Of a stretch of 64,000 nucleotides of DNA, positions 9,870 to 18,219 are shown in pieces. The position numbers and the translations under genes are program-made. The stretch's first letter is position 1. Every line of letters starts with the position of its first letter. The notes beneath the pieces were generated by a model that searched no databases, was not told the origin of the DNA, and worked only from the letters and a program-made list of their open reading frames with translations. This DNA is from Sphingobacterium sp. ML3W (GTDB taxonomy: Bacteria > Bacteroidota > Bacteroidia > Sphingobacteriales > Sphingobacteriaceae), in NCBI RefSeq assembly GCF_000747525.1, contig NZ_CP009278.1, positions 4,774,001 to 4,838,000 on the forward strand, given 5' to 3'.

Positions 9870-9889
9870 AAAGTGACAAAAGTCACTTT
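9870..9889. promoter_or_regulatory. Perfect inverted repeat with CRP/FNR-like core between sufB and the Lrp gene
   Basis: AAAGTGACAAAAGTCACTTT is a perfect 8-bp inverted repeat around AAAA. Its core GTGA-N6-TCAC has the spacing of CRP/FNR-family operators. It lies about 60 bp upstream of the sufB -7 element in the 342-bp divergent region. Its binding protein is unknown. Confidence 0.5.
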
Positions 9890-10086
9890 CTAGGCGCTCT
9901 AGGCTTTACCTACTGCTCTTTTTTTACAAACAAATGATTCGACATAGTAAAAATCTATATTATCAAATGACATATATCAATTAATACTATATGTAAAATT
10001 AAAAATCAAAATCACACTACAACACCAAATTAAATTTGGAACAATTCCGTATATTTACAGGATATCACCAAATCAATCTTATAAAT

Positions 10087-10557
10087 ATGCCTTTTTTACC
10101 AGATAAAACAGATTTAAAAATCTTAAAGCTATTACAAGAGAATGGCCGAATCACAAACTTGCAATTAGCATCTAGCATAGGGCTTTCTCCTGCTCCAACA
10201 TTGGAACGTGTTAGAAAACTTGAAAACTCGGGATTTATCAAAAGCTATCATGCCTTTGTTGATGAAGAAAAATTGGGATTGGGTATTAAATCATTCATCC
10301 AAATCTCCTTGGATTTCCATACACACAATGCTATTCCTGAATTTGTAGCTGCTGTCAAGATGATTCCAGAAGTTACAGAATGTCATCACGTTACTGGGAG
10401 TTGCGATTTTATGCTGAAGGTCTATGTCAAGGATATTAAAGCATACGAGACTGTGATTATGGAAAAAATCGCTAAAATTCCTTTCGTAAAAACTTTTCAG
10501 ACCATGATGATCATGTCTACGAGTAAGAAGGAGCCTATTATTCCATTGGAATATTAA
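10087..10557 (+). CDS. Lrp/AsnC family transcriptional regulator
   Basis: This is a 156-residue DNA-binding protein. An AsnC-type HTH covers about residues 5-50 (TDLKILKLL, TNLQLASSIGLSPAPTLERV, KLENSGFI). A C-terminal RAM/Lrp ligand-binding domain follows (VPEVTECHHVTGSCDF-like segment, then the YVKDIKAYE region). The length is normal. I chose the ATG at 10087 because MPFLPDKTDLKIL is where family similarity begins, and the longer frame from 10036 starts with TTG. It is divergent from sufBCD and could regulate that operon or an unlinked amino-acid target. A TATATTTA element lies about 30 bp upstream of the start. Confidence 0.92.
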   Translation: MPFLPDKTDLKILKLLQENGRITNLQLASSIGLSPAPTLERVRKLENSGFIKSYHAFVDEEKLGLGIKSFIQISLDFHTHNAIPEFVAAVKMIPEVTECHHVTGSCDFMLKVYVKDIKAYETVIMEKIAKIPFVKTFQTMMIMSTSKKEPIIPLEY

Positions 10558-11045
10558 GAAAATCTAATACCAAAATTTTTTTATTCATACACGTTATATC
10601 GGGTCATATTGTCATTTATTTGGTGCAAGTTCAATTGTGTTCTCTATTTTCAAGATTATCTTGCAGCTTAATCAGCGACAATAAATCAATATTCAAAATT
10701 ATATTTAGCAGTAAAATTACCACGTTTAAAGGTTTTAAGGCCTTCAATATAAAACAAGATGAGATAGCTATTACTCATCTTGTTAATCCTCATGCACATC
10801 CATCATTCATACAAGAGGCTTTATTTAAATTAACCGGTCTCAATTCTCCTTAATAACCACGACTAAAACCCTAACTTTTACTTTCCCTCCTCAGATGATC
10901 CAATATTAAATATTGCGTCCAACCAAACGATAAAATAATCAATTCATAAAATGACATCATAACCTAAAGTATATAACTGCACTTTGGGAGTTGGATATGG
11001 TAAAAAAGTCAATAAATTAAATTTTATTATCTTTACCAACCCATT
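10558..11045. other. Non-coding gap, 488 bp
   Basis: I see no supported gene here. A 77-codon plus-strand frame at 10620-10853 starts with TTG and resembles nothing I recognise. A TATCTTTA element at 11028-11035 ends 10 bp before the next ATG and may be the -7 element of that gene, although no TTG lies at the usual distance. Confidence 0.5.
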
Positions 11046-12125
11046 ATGACAAATAATACCGTATCATATCATGATTTTGCTTTCATCCTCTCTTGGCCTG
11101 ATGCCACGATAAGGGGAGATGAGAAATGGATGATGTTTTTCAAAAAAATAGGGATTGTTAAAAATCTGAATTTCAAAGTTGGACATACCGGAATTGTCCT
11201 TGTCTCTGCTCAGACAGGAGAATTATTATATTATGATTTTGGTCGATACATTTCACCTCGAGGATACGGCAGAACTAGATCAAAGGAATCAGACCCACTG
11301 TTGAATATTCAGATAAAAGCGACCTTCAATGGCGATAACATTTCAAATGTAGCAGCAATTGCGTCTCACTTTGAAACTATGAAGATGGCTATGCAAGGAA
11401 GTGGGGAGCTGTACTTTTCTATTGTAAAGGGACTTAATTTCACACAAGCAAAAACATTTGCCGACAAGTGGGTCGAAATCGGATCATATCCTTATGGCGC
11501 AGTTGCGAAAGGCAACAATAACTGTTCGCGTTTCATTACACGATTACTTTTTGCTGCTTCTAAAGAATTTCACTGGTCGCACCCGATTAATTTCCCCGAA
11601 ACGATAAAGGCGAGTCCTATTAGTAACATTGTCAACTCGGCAGAAAACAAGATGATTTACAGCTACTCGTCGCAATACGGTTTACAAAAATTCCGGATGT
11701 CACGTGTACAGTCTCTGCTATTTCTGATTAAAAAGCTAAGCGAGAATGTCTACAGCAAACAAGCTGCTTTACTACCAGAAGACATTAGTATAGGCGGCAT
11801 GCTTCATAAGCATAAACCAATCGATATACCTGAAAGCGCACAATACTTGGGAGGTGTGGGCGAAGGTGCATGGTTTGACTTTACCCTTCTTAAAAGCAAT
11901 CAGCTATTGATTCAAAGATTTACAATTACCGGGATTCTTGAATATGCTATTATTGGTGAAGCTGAAGAAAAGTTAATGTCTACAGCAAACATAAAAATCA
12001 CTTACGACAGTCACCTTTTAGTCACCCATATCTTACAAAATGAAAAGAAGATAAAAATTAGACATCTACAACACATTTCTATGCCCGAACTAGAATCATT
12101 ACTCAAAGAAGAACTGATTGCCTAA
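11046..12125 (+). CDS. DUF6695-like protein, predicted permuted NlpC/P60-like hydrolase
   Basis: This 359-residue protein has no signal peptide, so it is probably cytoplasmic. The N-terminal 190 residues carry FKVGHTGIVLV (about 42-52), YYDFGRYISPRGYGR (about 62-76) and GNNNCSRFITRLL (about 157-169). An early His in a GHxxI context followed by a later NCSRF Cys is the order seen in circularly permuted papain-like enzymes (YiiX/LRAT/DUF4105-like). A cysteine hydrolase activity is therefore inferred. The overall sequence resembles the Bacteroidota family I recall as DUF6695. The C-terminal half (about 235-355) looks like a separate beta-rich domain. Its stop overlaps the ung stop by 4 bp (convergent genes). 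Confidence 0.7.
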   Translation: MTNNTVSYHDFAFILSWPDATIRGDEKWMMFFKKIGIVKNLNFKVGHTGIVLVSAQTGELLYYDFGRYISPRGYGRTRSKESDPLLNIQIKATFNGDNISNVAAIASHFETMKMAMQGSGELYFSIVKGLNFTQAKTFADKWVEIGSYPYGAVAKGNNNCSRFITRLLFAASKEFHWSHPINFPETIKASPISNIVNSAENKMIYSYSSQYGLQKFRMSRVQSLLFLIKKLSENVYSKQAALLPEDISIGGMLHKHKPIDIPESAQYLGGVGEGAWFDFTLLKSNQLLIQRFTITGILEYAIIGEAEEKLMSTANIKITYDSHLLVTHILQNEKKIKIRHLQHISMPELESLLKEELIA

Positions 12126-12796
12126 ACCAATTTCCAATCTATTGGCTTCTCTCCATGTTTTTCTAAAAAATAATTAGCCTGTGAAAAGTGTCTTGATCCA
12201 AAGAAACCACGATAAACAGATAGTGGTGAAGGATGTACGGTCTTTAAAATTAGATGCTTATTGGAATCGATTAAGTTTGCTTTTTTCTGCGCATAAGCTC
12301 CCCACAACATAAATACAAGCGCTTCTTTTTCATCTGAAATCTTTTGAATAACCTGATCGGTAAACTTTTCCCATCCTTTTTTCTGATGAGAGCCTGCCAA
12401 ATGGGCATTAACGGTTAAGGTCGCGTTTAACAAGAGTACGCCTTGCTTGGCCCAATAAGATAAATCGCCTGATGGCGGTATCTTAAAATCTGGAATATCT
12501 GTTTCCAATTCTTTGAATATATTTTTCAACGACGGTGGTAAGGGGATTCCTTTAGGAACTGAAAATGATAAACCATGCGCTTGCCCGTCATTATGATAGG
12601 GATCTTGGCCTAATATCACGACTTTCAAAGCGCCAAAGGTGGTGAATTTAAAAGCATTGAATACATCTTCTTTAGGAGGAAACACAAGTCCATTGTCCCT
12701 TGCTTGCTGCACAAAAAAAGTAAGTTCAACCATATCAGGCTGATCTAAAAGCGGTTCCAAAATAGGCTCCCAAGATTTATCAAAACGTTTTTCCAT
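12122..12796 (-). CDS. ung: Uracil-DNA glycosylase, family 1
   Basis: This 224-residue base-excision repair enzyme removes uracil from DNA. It carries the water-activating motif GQDPYHNDGQAHGLSFS, with the catalytic Asp in GQDPYH. It also has LLLNATLTV with the uracil-recognition Asn, VFMLWGAYAQKK, and the Leu-loop motif HPSPLSVYRGFFG with the catalytic His. The length is typical of family 1 Ung. It is convergent with the DUF6695-like gene and overlaps it by 4 bp. A near-consensus -7 element (CAACTTTG on the minus strand) lies at 12811-12818 upstream. Confidence 0.97.
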   Translation of the reverse strand: MEKRFDKSWEPILEPLLDQPDMVELTFFVQQARDNGLVFPPKEDVFNAFKFTTFGALKVVILGQDPYHNDGQAHGLSFSVPKGIPLPPSLKNIFKELETDIPDFKIPPSGDLSYWAKQGVLLLNATLTVNAHLAGSHQKKGWEKFTDQVIQKISDEKEALVFMLWGAYAQKKANLIDSNKHLILKTVHPSPLSVYRGFFGSRHFSQANYFLEKHGEKPIDWKLV

Positions 12797-12961
12797 ATCT
12801 TAAACTTAGACAAAGTTGTTTTATTAACAATTCTATTTGTTCCATAATTAAACAGATTTCTCTATCTCTCCTCTCGCAACAAGAAATGATTTTTAGAGGA
12901 AATATACAATTTTACAAAATAACAACTAAACAAGTTGCTTTAGCGCACAATTTAACGGATA

Positions 12962-12990
12962 TTTGCAAAATTAAACTCGGTATACATTTA
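12962..12990 (+). promoter_or_regulatory. Candidate promoter TTTG-N17-TACATTTA
   Basis: The -33 element TTTG is at 12962-12965 and the -7 element TACATTTA at 12983-12990, with a 17-bp spacer that fits the Bacteroidota housekeeping promoter. The next ATG is at 13007. Confidence 0.6.
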
Positions 12991-13006
12991 CATTAAATAT
13001 AGACTT

Positions 13007-13546
13007 ATGTCAAATCTTGTAAGAATTATTATTAGCAGTGTGCTATTGATCGGAACTGTCGCCTTATTTTGGATTGGTCAATGGGGATGGGGTATTTTAG
13101 GGATATTCTTGACAATAATCGGATTTGTCACCGTATTCTTCCATGAATATATGCTATTGGCGCAATGGTTTCTGCGCAAGCAAGATATGCCAAAGGCAGA
13201 AAAATGGTTAAATAAGATCACTAACTATGAAAAACAATTGATTCCAGCACAATATGGTTACTACAACATGCTGATTGGATTGATCGAATCGCAACGTGCT
13301 CCAATGCAGGCTGAAAAATATTTCAAAAAAGCGTTAACTTTAGGTCTACATATGGACCACAACATCGCTTTAGCTAAACTAAGCTTAGCGGGTATCGCTA
13401 TGGCAAAACGTAACAAACGAGAAGCAGAGAAATATTTGCAGGAGGCTAAAAAAGCAGATAAGAGTAAATTGTTATCTGATCAAATCAAAATGATGAAAGA
13501 TCAAATGGGCATGATGGATCGCCAACAGATTCGTTATAGCAGATAA
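13007..13546 (+). CDS. Small membrane protein with TPR-like cytoplasmic tail
   Basis: This 179-residue protein has two adjacent transmembrane helices at about residues 5-24 and 27-50. A helical tail follows, with TPR-like repeats (WFLRKQDMPKAEKWLNKI, YYNMLIGLIESQRAPMQAEK, AKLSLAGIAMAKRNKREAEK). The C-terminus is Met- and Lys-rich. I do not recognise a named family. Membrane-anchored TPR proteins usually act as adaptors. The gene is single, with its own promoter, and is convergent with the next gene over a hairpin. Confidence 0.8.
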   Translation: MSNLVRIIISSVLLIGTVALFWIGQWGWGILGIFLTIIGFVTVFFHEYMLLAQWFLRKQDMPKAEKWLNKITNYEKQLIPAQYGYYNMLIGLIESQRAPMQAEKYFKKALTLGLHMDHNIALAKLSLAGIAMAKRNKREAEKYLQEAKKADKSKLLSDQIKMMKDQMGMMDRQQIRYSR

Positions 13547-13571
13547 TAACCATACTGGTAACGCGTATTAA

Positions 13572-13601
13572 ACGGCTGTTCAATTACAATTGAACAGCCG
13601 T
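13572..13601. terminator. Shared hairpin between convergent genes
   Basis: ACGGCTGTTCAATT (13572-13585) pairs perfectly with AATTGAACAGCCGT (13588-13601). The hairpin includes the last codons of the minus-strand gene that ends at 13584. T-runs are weak on both sides, so termination strength is uncertain. Confidence 0.6.
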
Positions 13602-14051
13602 CTCTATATAATGTCCTTCCTCTTCACTATCTTCAAATACAACAAGCAATTCTTTTGGTTTTCCTTTTACCCAATTGAAAACAACAACCTTCATAAGAAC
13701 GGGTTCATCCATTTTCATGAAGTAATTCATGTAATTTTGTTTATCTTCCAATTTCACCAAAACATTTCCCAATCCTATTGTTCCAAAAAAATGCTTTTCT
13801 CCCTTGATGTCAACAGCCTGTATACCGTATGTATTCATTTTCAATTCACGTCCTCCTTTTGTATAAGAGGTTAAAAATAATTCGATTGAAATTGTTTTCT
13901 TTTTAGCATCGACTTGCACACTTTTAACATCAATTTGAATATCATCAACAATTAAAGGTTCCTTTTCTATTTTATCGGACTGTGCATACGAAAATTGTCC
14001 CAAGAACAGCAACATGCAAATTGTGGTGAAGTATTTTATAAGAGTTTTCAT
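13584..14051 (-). CDS. Secreted protein of unknown function
   Basis: This 155-residue protein has a clear Sec signal peptide (MKTLIKYFTTICMLLFLGQFSYAQ). The mature part is about 130 residues, rich in beta-strand patterns and Lys, without Cys or an obvious catalytic motif. I do not recognise the family. Alternating strands such as IQIDVKSVQVDAKKKTISIE suggest a small periplasmic beta-sandwich. It follows the DUF4293 gene on the same strand, but a good hairpin lies between them. No promoter element was found in that short gap, so expression may rely on read-through. Confidence 0.75.
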   Translation of the reverse strand: MKTLIKYFTTICMLLFLGQFSYAQSDKIEKEPLIVDDIQIDVKSVQVDAKKKTISIELFLTSYTKGGRELKMNTYGIQAVDIKGEKHFFGTIGLGNVLVKLEDKQNYMNYFMKMDEPVLMKVVVFNWVKGKPKELLVVFEDSEEEGHYIETAVQL

Positions 14052-14064
14052 TTTTTAAAATTAA

Positions 14065-14095
14065 AAAAAGCTATGTCCTATAGGCATAGCTTTTT
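14065..14095 (-). terminator. Intrinsic terminator of the DUF4293 gene
   Basis: AAAAAGCTATG (14065-14075) pairs with CATAGCTTTTT (14085-14095). On the minus strand it is followed by a run of T residues. It lies 22 bp past the stop at 14117. Confidence 0.8.
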
Positions 14096-14116
14096 AAATA
14101 AAATTATCTATTCTAA

Positions 14117-14596
14117 TTAACGTAATCGATCGGCAGATTTTATTAATTTCTCATCTTTACGAATAGCACCTAAAGCTAACGATAAAAAGATAATGGAAAT
14201 AGGCAGTAAGAAGAAGCCTACACCTATAGTCGCTGCTCCTAAAAACTGATTCACTGTCACTAAGTGACCACTAGCACTTGAATATAACCATACCGCAAAT
14301 AATATGATCAATACAACATTGAGTAAAATCAATTTAATTTGAGTCTTACGATTCTTAAACTTAAAAATTGTAAAAATTGGCAATAAGCCAATAACTACCG
14401 TTGCTATTATCTGTAAGATGTATGAAATACCGGTCTCATGTGTAGGCAAGCCTGCTGAAGTGCCATAAACACCGGTTACCTTAACATCTTTTCCAAGACC
14501 GACTAAATCATTATAATGCACATATGGGAATAAAAACAAACCAAACAAAACAAGTCCGGCCACGAGCAAATAAATAGTTTGAATACGTTGAATCAT
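14117..14596 (-). CDS. DUF4293 family membrane protein
   Basis: This 159-residue protein has four predicted transmembrane helices at about residues 5-25, 60-80, 88-108 and 118-142. The start MIQRIQTIYLL is characteristic of the DUF4293 family, which is widespread in Bacteroidota and has no established function. The loop between helices 1 and 2 (about 27-58) is probably periplasmic. A consensus promoter lies directly upstream and a terminator directly downstream, so it is monocistronic. Confidence 0.88.
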   Translation of the reverse strand: MIQRIQTIYLLVAGLVLFGLFLFPYVHYNDLVGLGKDVKVTGVYGTSAGLPTHETGISYILQIIATVVIGLLPIFTIFKFKNRKTQIKLILLNVVLIILFAVWLYSSASGHLVTVNQFLGAATIGVGFFLLPISIIFLSLALGAIRKDEKLIKSADRLR

Positions 14597-14616
14597 TTTT
14601 TATAAATTGATAGTTA

Positions 14617-14646
14617 CAAATATACTATTATTTTAGAACCGACAAA
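14617..14646 (-). promoter_or_regulatory. Consensus promoter TTTG-N18-TATATTTG for the DUF4293 gene
   Basis: Read on the minus strand, TTTG (14646-14643) and TATATTTG (14624-14617) are separated by 18 bp. Both match the Bacteroidota -33/-7 pattern. The ATG is at 14596. Confidence 0.75.
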
Positions 14647-14722
14647 TTGACGATTACCTAAAGCTTCCCTCAAATTAACAATTAATTCCAACATTTGATT
14701 GCCGAATTTTTACTTTTGCAAC

Positions 14723-15259
14723 ATGTTATATATTTATGGCGCTACAGCACACGCTAAAGTTGCTGTCGAAACTGCAGAAGAACTTCAAATCGAGATTGCA
14801 GGACTTATAGATAAATCCTTACTAATCGGCGATGTTTTTGATTATCCGGTTACACTTCATCATGAGTCAAAAGATGAAAATGAAGTTTTTTTTATTGCGG
14901 TGCACGATTCAGGTTTACGTCAACGCATCGTGTCGGATAATCATAGTTGGGATTACATTTCGCTCATACATCCAAACGCCTATGTTTCTAAAAGAGCAGA
15001 GATAGGTCATGGTACCATTATCTTACCCGGTGCCTCAATAGCTCCAGACGTACAGATCGGCAATCACTGCATCATCAGCAGCAATGCTGTTATTGCCAGT
15101 AATACAATCATTGAAGATTTCGTCACGATAGGGCCCAATAGTAGTATTGGAAGTCATGTGTTGATCGGGAAAGGTTCTGAAATAAGTGGGAACATCTGCA
15201 TACCTGCTGAAGAAACTATTATGAAAGATAGCTTTATCGAAGCAACTTTTACCTTATAA
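14723..15259 (+). CDS. NeuD/PglD-like hexapeptide-repeat acyltransferase family protein, catalytic His apparently replaced
   Basis: This 178-residue protein starts at the ATG at 14723 (MLYIYGATAHAKVAVE); a longer frame would need a TTG. Residues 1-80 form the PglD-type N-terminal nucleotide-fold domain. Residues 82-160 are hexapeptide repeats forming a left-handed beta-helix (IHPNAYVS, GTIILPGASIAPDVQIGNHCII). Family members acetylate sugars using a His in a DHDC-like segment before IGDxVHIxPG. Here the corresponding stretch is ASNTIIEDFVTIGPNS (about 125-140), so the usual His is missing. The C-terminus is also shorter than in PglD. The gene is alone, with no sugar-nucleotide neighbours. TACTTTTG at 14711-14718 is a -7-like element very close to the ATG. 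Confidence 0.8.
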   Translation: MLYIYGATAHAKVAVETAEELQIEIAGLIDKSLLIGDVFDYPVTLHHESKDENEVFFIAVHDSGLRQRIVSDNHSWDYISLIHPNAYVSKRAEIGHGTIILPGASIAPDVQIGNHCIISSNAVIASNTIIEDFVTIGPNSSIGSHVLIGKGSEISGNICIPAEETIMKDSFIEATFTL

Positions 15260-15273
15260 AATCCTAAAATCAC

Positions 15274-15306
15274 AACAGCCATCTCCTTTAATAAGAGATG
15301 GCTGTT
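15274..15306. terminator. Bidirectional terminator between convergent genes
   Basis: AACAGCCATCTC (15274-15285) pairs perfectly with GAGATGGCTGTT (15295-15306) around a 9-nt loop. It lies between the stops of the NeuD-like gene (+) and the ABC exporter gene (-). Confidence 0.8.
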
Positions 15307-15335
15307 AAGGATATGAATCAAACTTATATTTATTA

Positions 15336-17099
15336 TTATATTCCGGCAGAGTGAAACTGCAAATCATACAGTTTTTTATAGTACCCATCGATATTGAGCA
15401 ATTCATGATGTGTTCCTATCTCCATGATCTCTCCCTTTTCTAATACAATGATCTTGTTGGCTTTTTGAATAGTCGATAGCCTATGAGCAATTACGATGGC
15501 TGTTCTGCCTACCATCAAATTGTCAATAGCATGCTGTATAAGCTCTTCTGTTTCAGTATCAACAGAAGACGTAGCTTCGTCCAAAACCAAAATACGAGGA
15601 TCGTGTACTAACGCACGTATAAATGAAATCAGTTGTGCCTGACCTGAAGATAAAGTAGCTCCTCGCTCCTGCACCTGATAATCGTATCCACCTGGTAATC
15701 GCATGATAAAATCGTGTGCACCAACTTGCTTAGCTGCAGCAACAATGGATTCTCTAGTAATCTGCTCATCATGAAGATCAATATTATGCAAGATAGAGTC
15801 TGAGAATAGAAACACATCTTGGAGCACCGTTGCTATTGTTTTCCGAAGATAGTTTAGATCATATTCTCGAATATCGATACCATCTAACAAGATTTGTCCC
15901 TTATTGATTTCATAAAAGCGACTCAAGATGTTAATCGTTGAAGATTTCCCCGCGCCAGTAGCCCCTACTAGGGCTAATGTTTCTCCTGGAGCAACTTTAA
16001 AGCTCACATTACGTAACACCCAACTTTCATCATTATAAGCAAACCAAACGTTTTTAAATTCAATCTCACCACGAATATGATGAGGCTGTAATGTGCCAGC
16101 ATCTGGTGTGTGCTCATCGGTATCTAGTACCTCAAAAATACGTTCTGCACTCACCATCCCCATCTGCAACGTATTAAATTTATCGATCAGTTCTCGAACT
16201 GGTCGAAAAATCATATTGATATACATGATAAAGGCCACTACCACACCTGGTGAGATGACATCTCCCAAAATCTGCTTAGACCCAAACCACACCAATAAAC
16301 CTAATGAAATGGCCATGATGATTTCCAACACCGGGAAAAAGATAGAAAAATACCAATTGGCACGAATATGTGCATTCCGATGGTGCCCATTGATTTCTTT
16401 AAATTTTTCCATTTCCTGCTCTTCACGGGCAAAGTATTTGATAATCCCCATACCAGAGATATGTTCTTGTAGGAAGGTATTCAAATTAGAAACCCATTTA
16501 CGCACATCTTGAAAGGCAGATTTCATAGCTTCCTTAAAGATATAAGTTGCAGCGACCATGAGTGGCATTGGAATTAAGACTATTAAAGTCAATCTCCAAT
16601 CGGTATAAAACATCACTGCCAGGATAACGACCAACTGTAATAGATCGCCTATAATTTGAATCAAGCCTTCTGAAAAGATATTGGATATCGTTTCCAAGTC
16701 AGAAATGGTCCGTGTAATCAATTTTCCTAAGGGAGTCTGGTCAAAGTACTTTAATCGTAAGCGTGTGATGTGATTAAAAACCTCTATACGAATATCGCGA
16801 ATGACCGATTGCCCCAGCGTATTCGTCATTAAAGTATGATAATAGCGTACGGAGGTCTGTACAATAAGCAACACAATCATCAGGATAAACATATAACTCA
16901 GTCCTGATGTATTGAATTGTAAAATATATTTATCCAAGGTATATTGGATTAATATAGGCAATGCTGGCGCTACGGCCGCCAGTAAGATGGTCAATACAAC
17001 GGATATCCAAAATATTCGCCCATAGGGCTTCATATACTTGACCATCCGACGCAACAAATTCACATCATATGTTTTTCCTACTATTTTCTCTTGACTCAC
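15336..17099 (-). CDS. ABC exporter, fused permease-ATPase (MsbA/LmrA-like)
   Basis: This 587-residue half-transporter has six transmembrane helices in residues 25-310 (type-I exporter fold) and a cytoplasmic ATPase domain in about 345-580. ATPase motifs are Walker A GATGAGKSS, Q-loop VLQDVFLFS, signature LSSGQAQLISFIRAL, Walker B RILVLDEATSS and H-loop IAHRLST. It should act as a homodimer exporting a lipid, drug or peptide, but the substrate is unknown. The gene starts 5 bp after truA and shares its promoter, an arrangement I read as co-transcription rather than functional linkage. Confidence 0.94.
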   Translation of the reverse strand: MSQEKIVGKTYDVNLLRRMVKYMKPYGRIFWISVVLTILLAAVAPALPILIQYTLDKYILQFNTSGLSYMFILMIVLLIVQTSVRYYHTLMTNTLGQSVIRDIRIEVFNHITRLRLKYFDQTPLGKLITRTISDLETISNIFSEGLIQIIGDLLQLVVILAVMFYTDWRLTLIVLIPMPLMVAATYIFKEAMKSAFQDVRKWVSNLNTFLQEHISGMGIIKYFAREEQEMEKFKEINGHHRNAHIRANWYFSIFFPVLEIIMAISLGLLVWFGSKQILGDVISPGVVVAFIMYINMIFRPVRELIDKFNTLQMGMVSAERIFEVLDTDEHTPDAGTLQPHHIRGEIEFKNVWFAYNDESWVLRNVSFKVAPGETLALVGATGAGKSSTINILSRFYEINKGQILLDGIDIREYDLNYLRKTIATVLQDVFLFSDSILHNIDLHDEQITRESIVAAAKQVGAHDFIMRLPGGYDYQVQERGATLSSGQAQLISFIRALVHDPRILVLDEATSSVDTETEELIQHAIDNLMVGRTAIVIAHRLSTIQKANKIIVLEKGEIMEIGTHHELLNIDGYYKKLYDLQFHSAGI

Positions 17100-17104
17100 T
17101 TTTT

Positions 17105-17866
17105 TTAGTTTACAGGGTAAGGATAGGCCACTTCCGTCAAATATAAGCCATGAGCAGGAACTGAAGTCCCGGCCATAGAGCGATTTTGACTCGCAATGAC
17201 TTCTTCCATAAATGAAATAGATTTACCTTTTATTCCGATTTCTAATAATGTCCCCACGATCGCACGGACCATATTACGTAAGAATCGGTCAGCTGTGATG
17301 TGGAAGACGAGCTTACCTGTGTCTTCCCAGACCCATTCAGCCTTTGCTATCGTACAAATATTGGTAAAAACTTGCGTATTCGATTTACTAAAACAACTAA
17401 AATCCTGTGTTCCTAACAAGAACTCTGCCGCCTTATTCATTTTTTCAACATCAGGTATATCCCTTAAAAATGAAGAATAAGCATATGTAAAAGGATCTTT
17501 ATCAAAATGAAGATGATATTCATAGGAGCGACGTACTGCATCGAAACGTGCATGCGCATCCGCATGTACGTCCATTACGGACTTCACTGCTATATCGAAG
17601 GGCAATAAACCATTCAAAGCATAAAGAAAACGTTCAGGCTTAGCCAGAATCCCAGTTGGATCCGCATCAAAATGAACGAACAATTGCTTGGCATGTACAC
17701 CCGCATCTGTTCTTCCAGCCCCGATGGTTTCAGTCGGCACACGCAATAGAATTGCTAGAGCATCATTCAATCGCTCTTGAACAGAAATGGCATTATTTTG
17801 AACCTGCCAACCATGGTAATTTTTCCCAAAATAAGCTACCTCTATAAAAAATCTACATTTCTCCAT
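17105..17866 (-). CDS. truA: tRNA pseudouridine(38-40) synthase TruA
   Basis: This 253-residue RNA-modifying enzyme makes pseudouridine at positions 38-40 of tRNA anticodon arms. The conserved catalytic segment GAGRTDAGVHAKQLFVHF contains the nucleophilic Asp. Further family segments are YFGKNYHGWQVQ, the RSYEYHL region and FLRNMVRAIVGTLLEIG. I chose the ATG at 17866 (MEKCRFFIEVAYFG); an in-frame TTG four codons upstream is less likely. A consensus promoter sits 10 bp upstream of this ATG, which implies a very short 5' leader. Confidence 0.95.
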   Translation of the reverse strand: MEKCRFFIEVAYFGKNYHGWQVQNNAISVQERLNDALAILLRVPTETIGAGRTDAGVHAKQLFVHFDADPTGILAKPERFLYALNGLLPFDIAVKSVMDVHADAHARFDAVRRSYEYHLHFDKDPFTYAYSSFLRDIPDVEKMNKAAEFLLGTQDFSCFSKSNTQVFTNICTIAKAEWVWEDTGKLVFHITADRFLRNMVRAIVGTLLEIGIKGKSISFMEEVIASQNRSMAGTSVPAHGLYLTEVAYPYPVN

Positions 17867-17875
17867 TTTCAAGGA

Positions 17876-17904
17876 CAAAGGTATGAATTAGCAATAAGAT
17901 ACAA
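17876..17904 (-). promoter_or_regulatory. Consensus promoter TTG-N18-TACCTTTG for truA-ABC
   Basis: On the minus strand, TTG (17904-17902) and TACCTTTG (17883-17876) are separated by 18 bp. The truA ATG at 17866 follows closely, so the transcript leader should be only a few nucleotides long. Confidence 0.78.
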
Positions 17905-18219
17905 GAATACTGAAGGTATATAACTGTCGTAATAAACTCATAAAATGACAGTGGGCATATATTTCACAAAACAATTTATTAGCTAAATATCAGCACTTTA
18001 ATAAAAAATAAAATAATTTCTGTGAAATTTTAAAGTTTTTATTATGTACAGAAATCATGGTACTCCCAAATATGTTGCCGTTCCTTTTCATCTTCAATTA
18101 CTAAAACTATATTTGAAATTTCAGCTATAATTGTACAGAAAATGTCTACAAAGGTATGAAAAGAATGTTTTTTTAAGGAGATGGGGAAAGTCTCAGATTT
18201 AAAACAATACTAAGGATAA
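17905..18219. other. Non-coding gap between truA and the 11-gene operon
   Basis: I see no gene. ACTGTC and GACAGT near 17924-17952 could form a weak stem. The short strings GTATATAACTG and CATAAAATGACA also occur, in the opposite order, near 10945-10980. Confidence 0.4.

Noticed and set aside
10620..10853. 77-codon plus-strand frame as a small gene
   Set aside because: It starts with TTG, has no recognisable domain, no nearby promoter and no signal or membrane segment. It is probably chance in a 488-bp gap.
16093..16512. 139-codon plus-strand frame opposite the ABC exporter
   Set aside because: Antisense shadow of a gene with all ABC motifs intact; no independent support.
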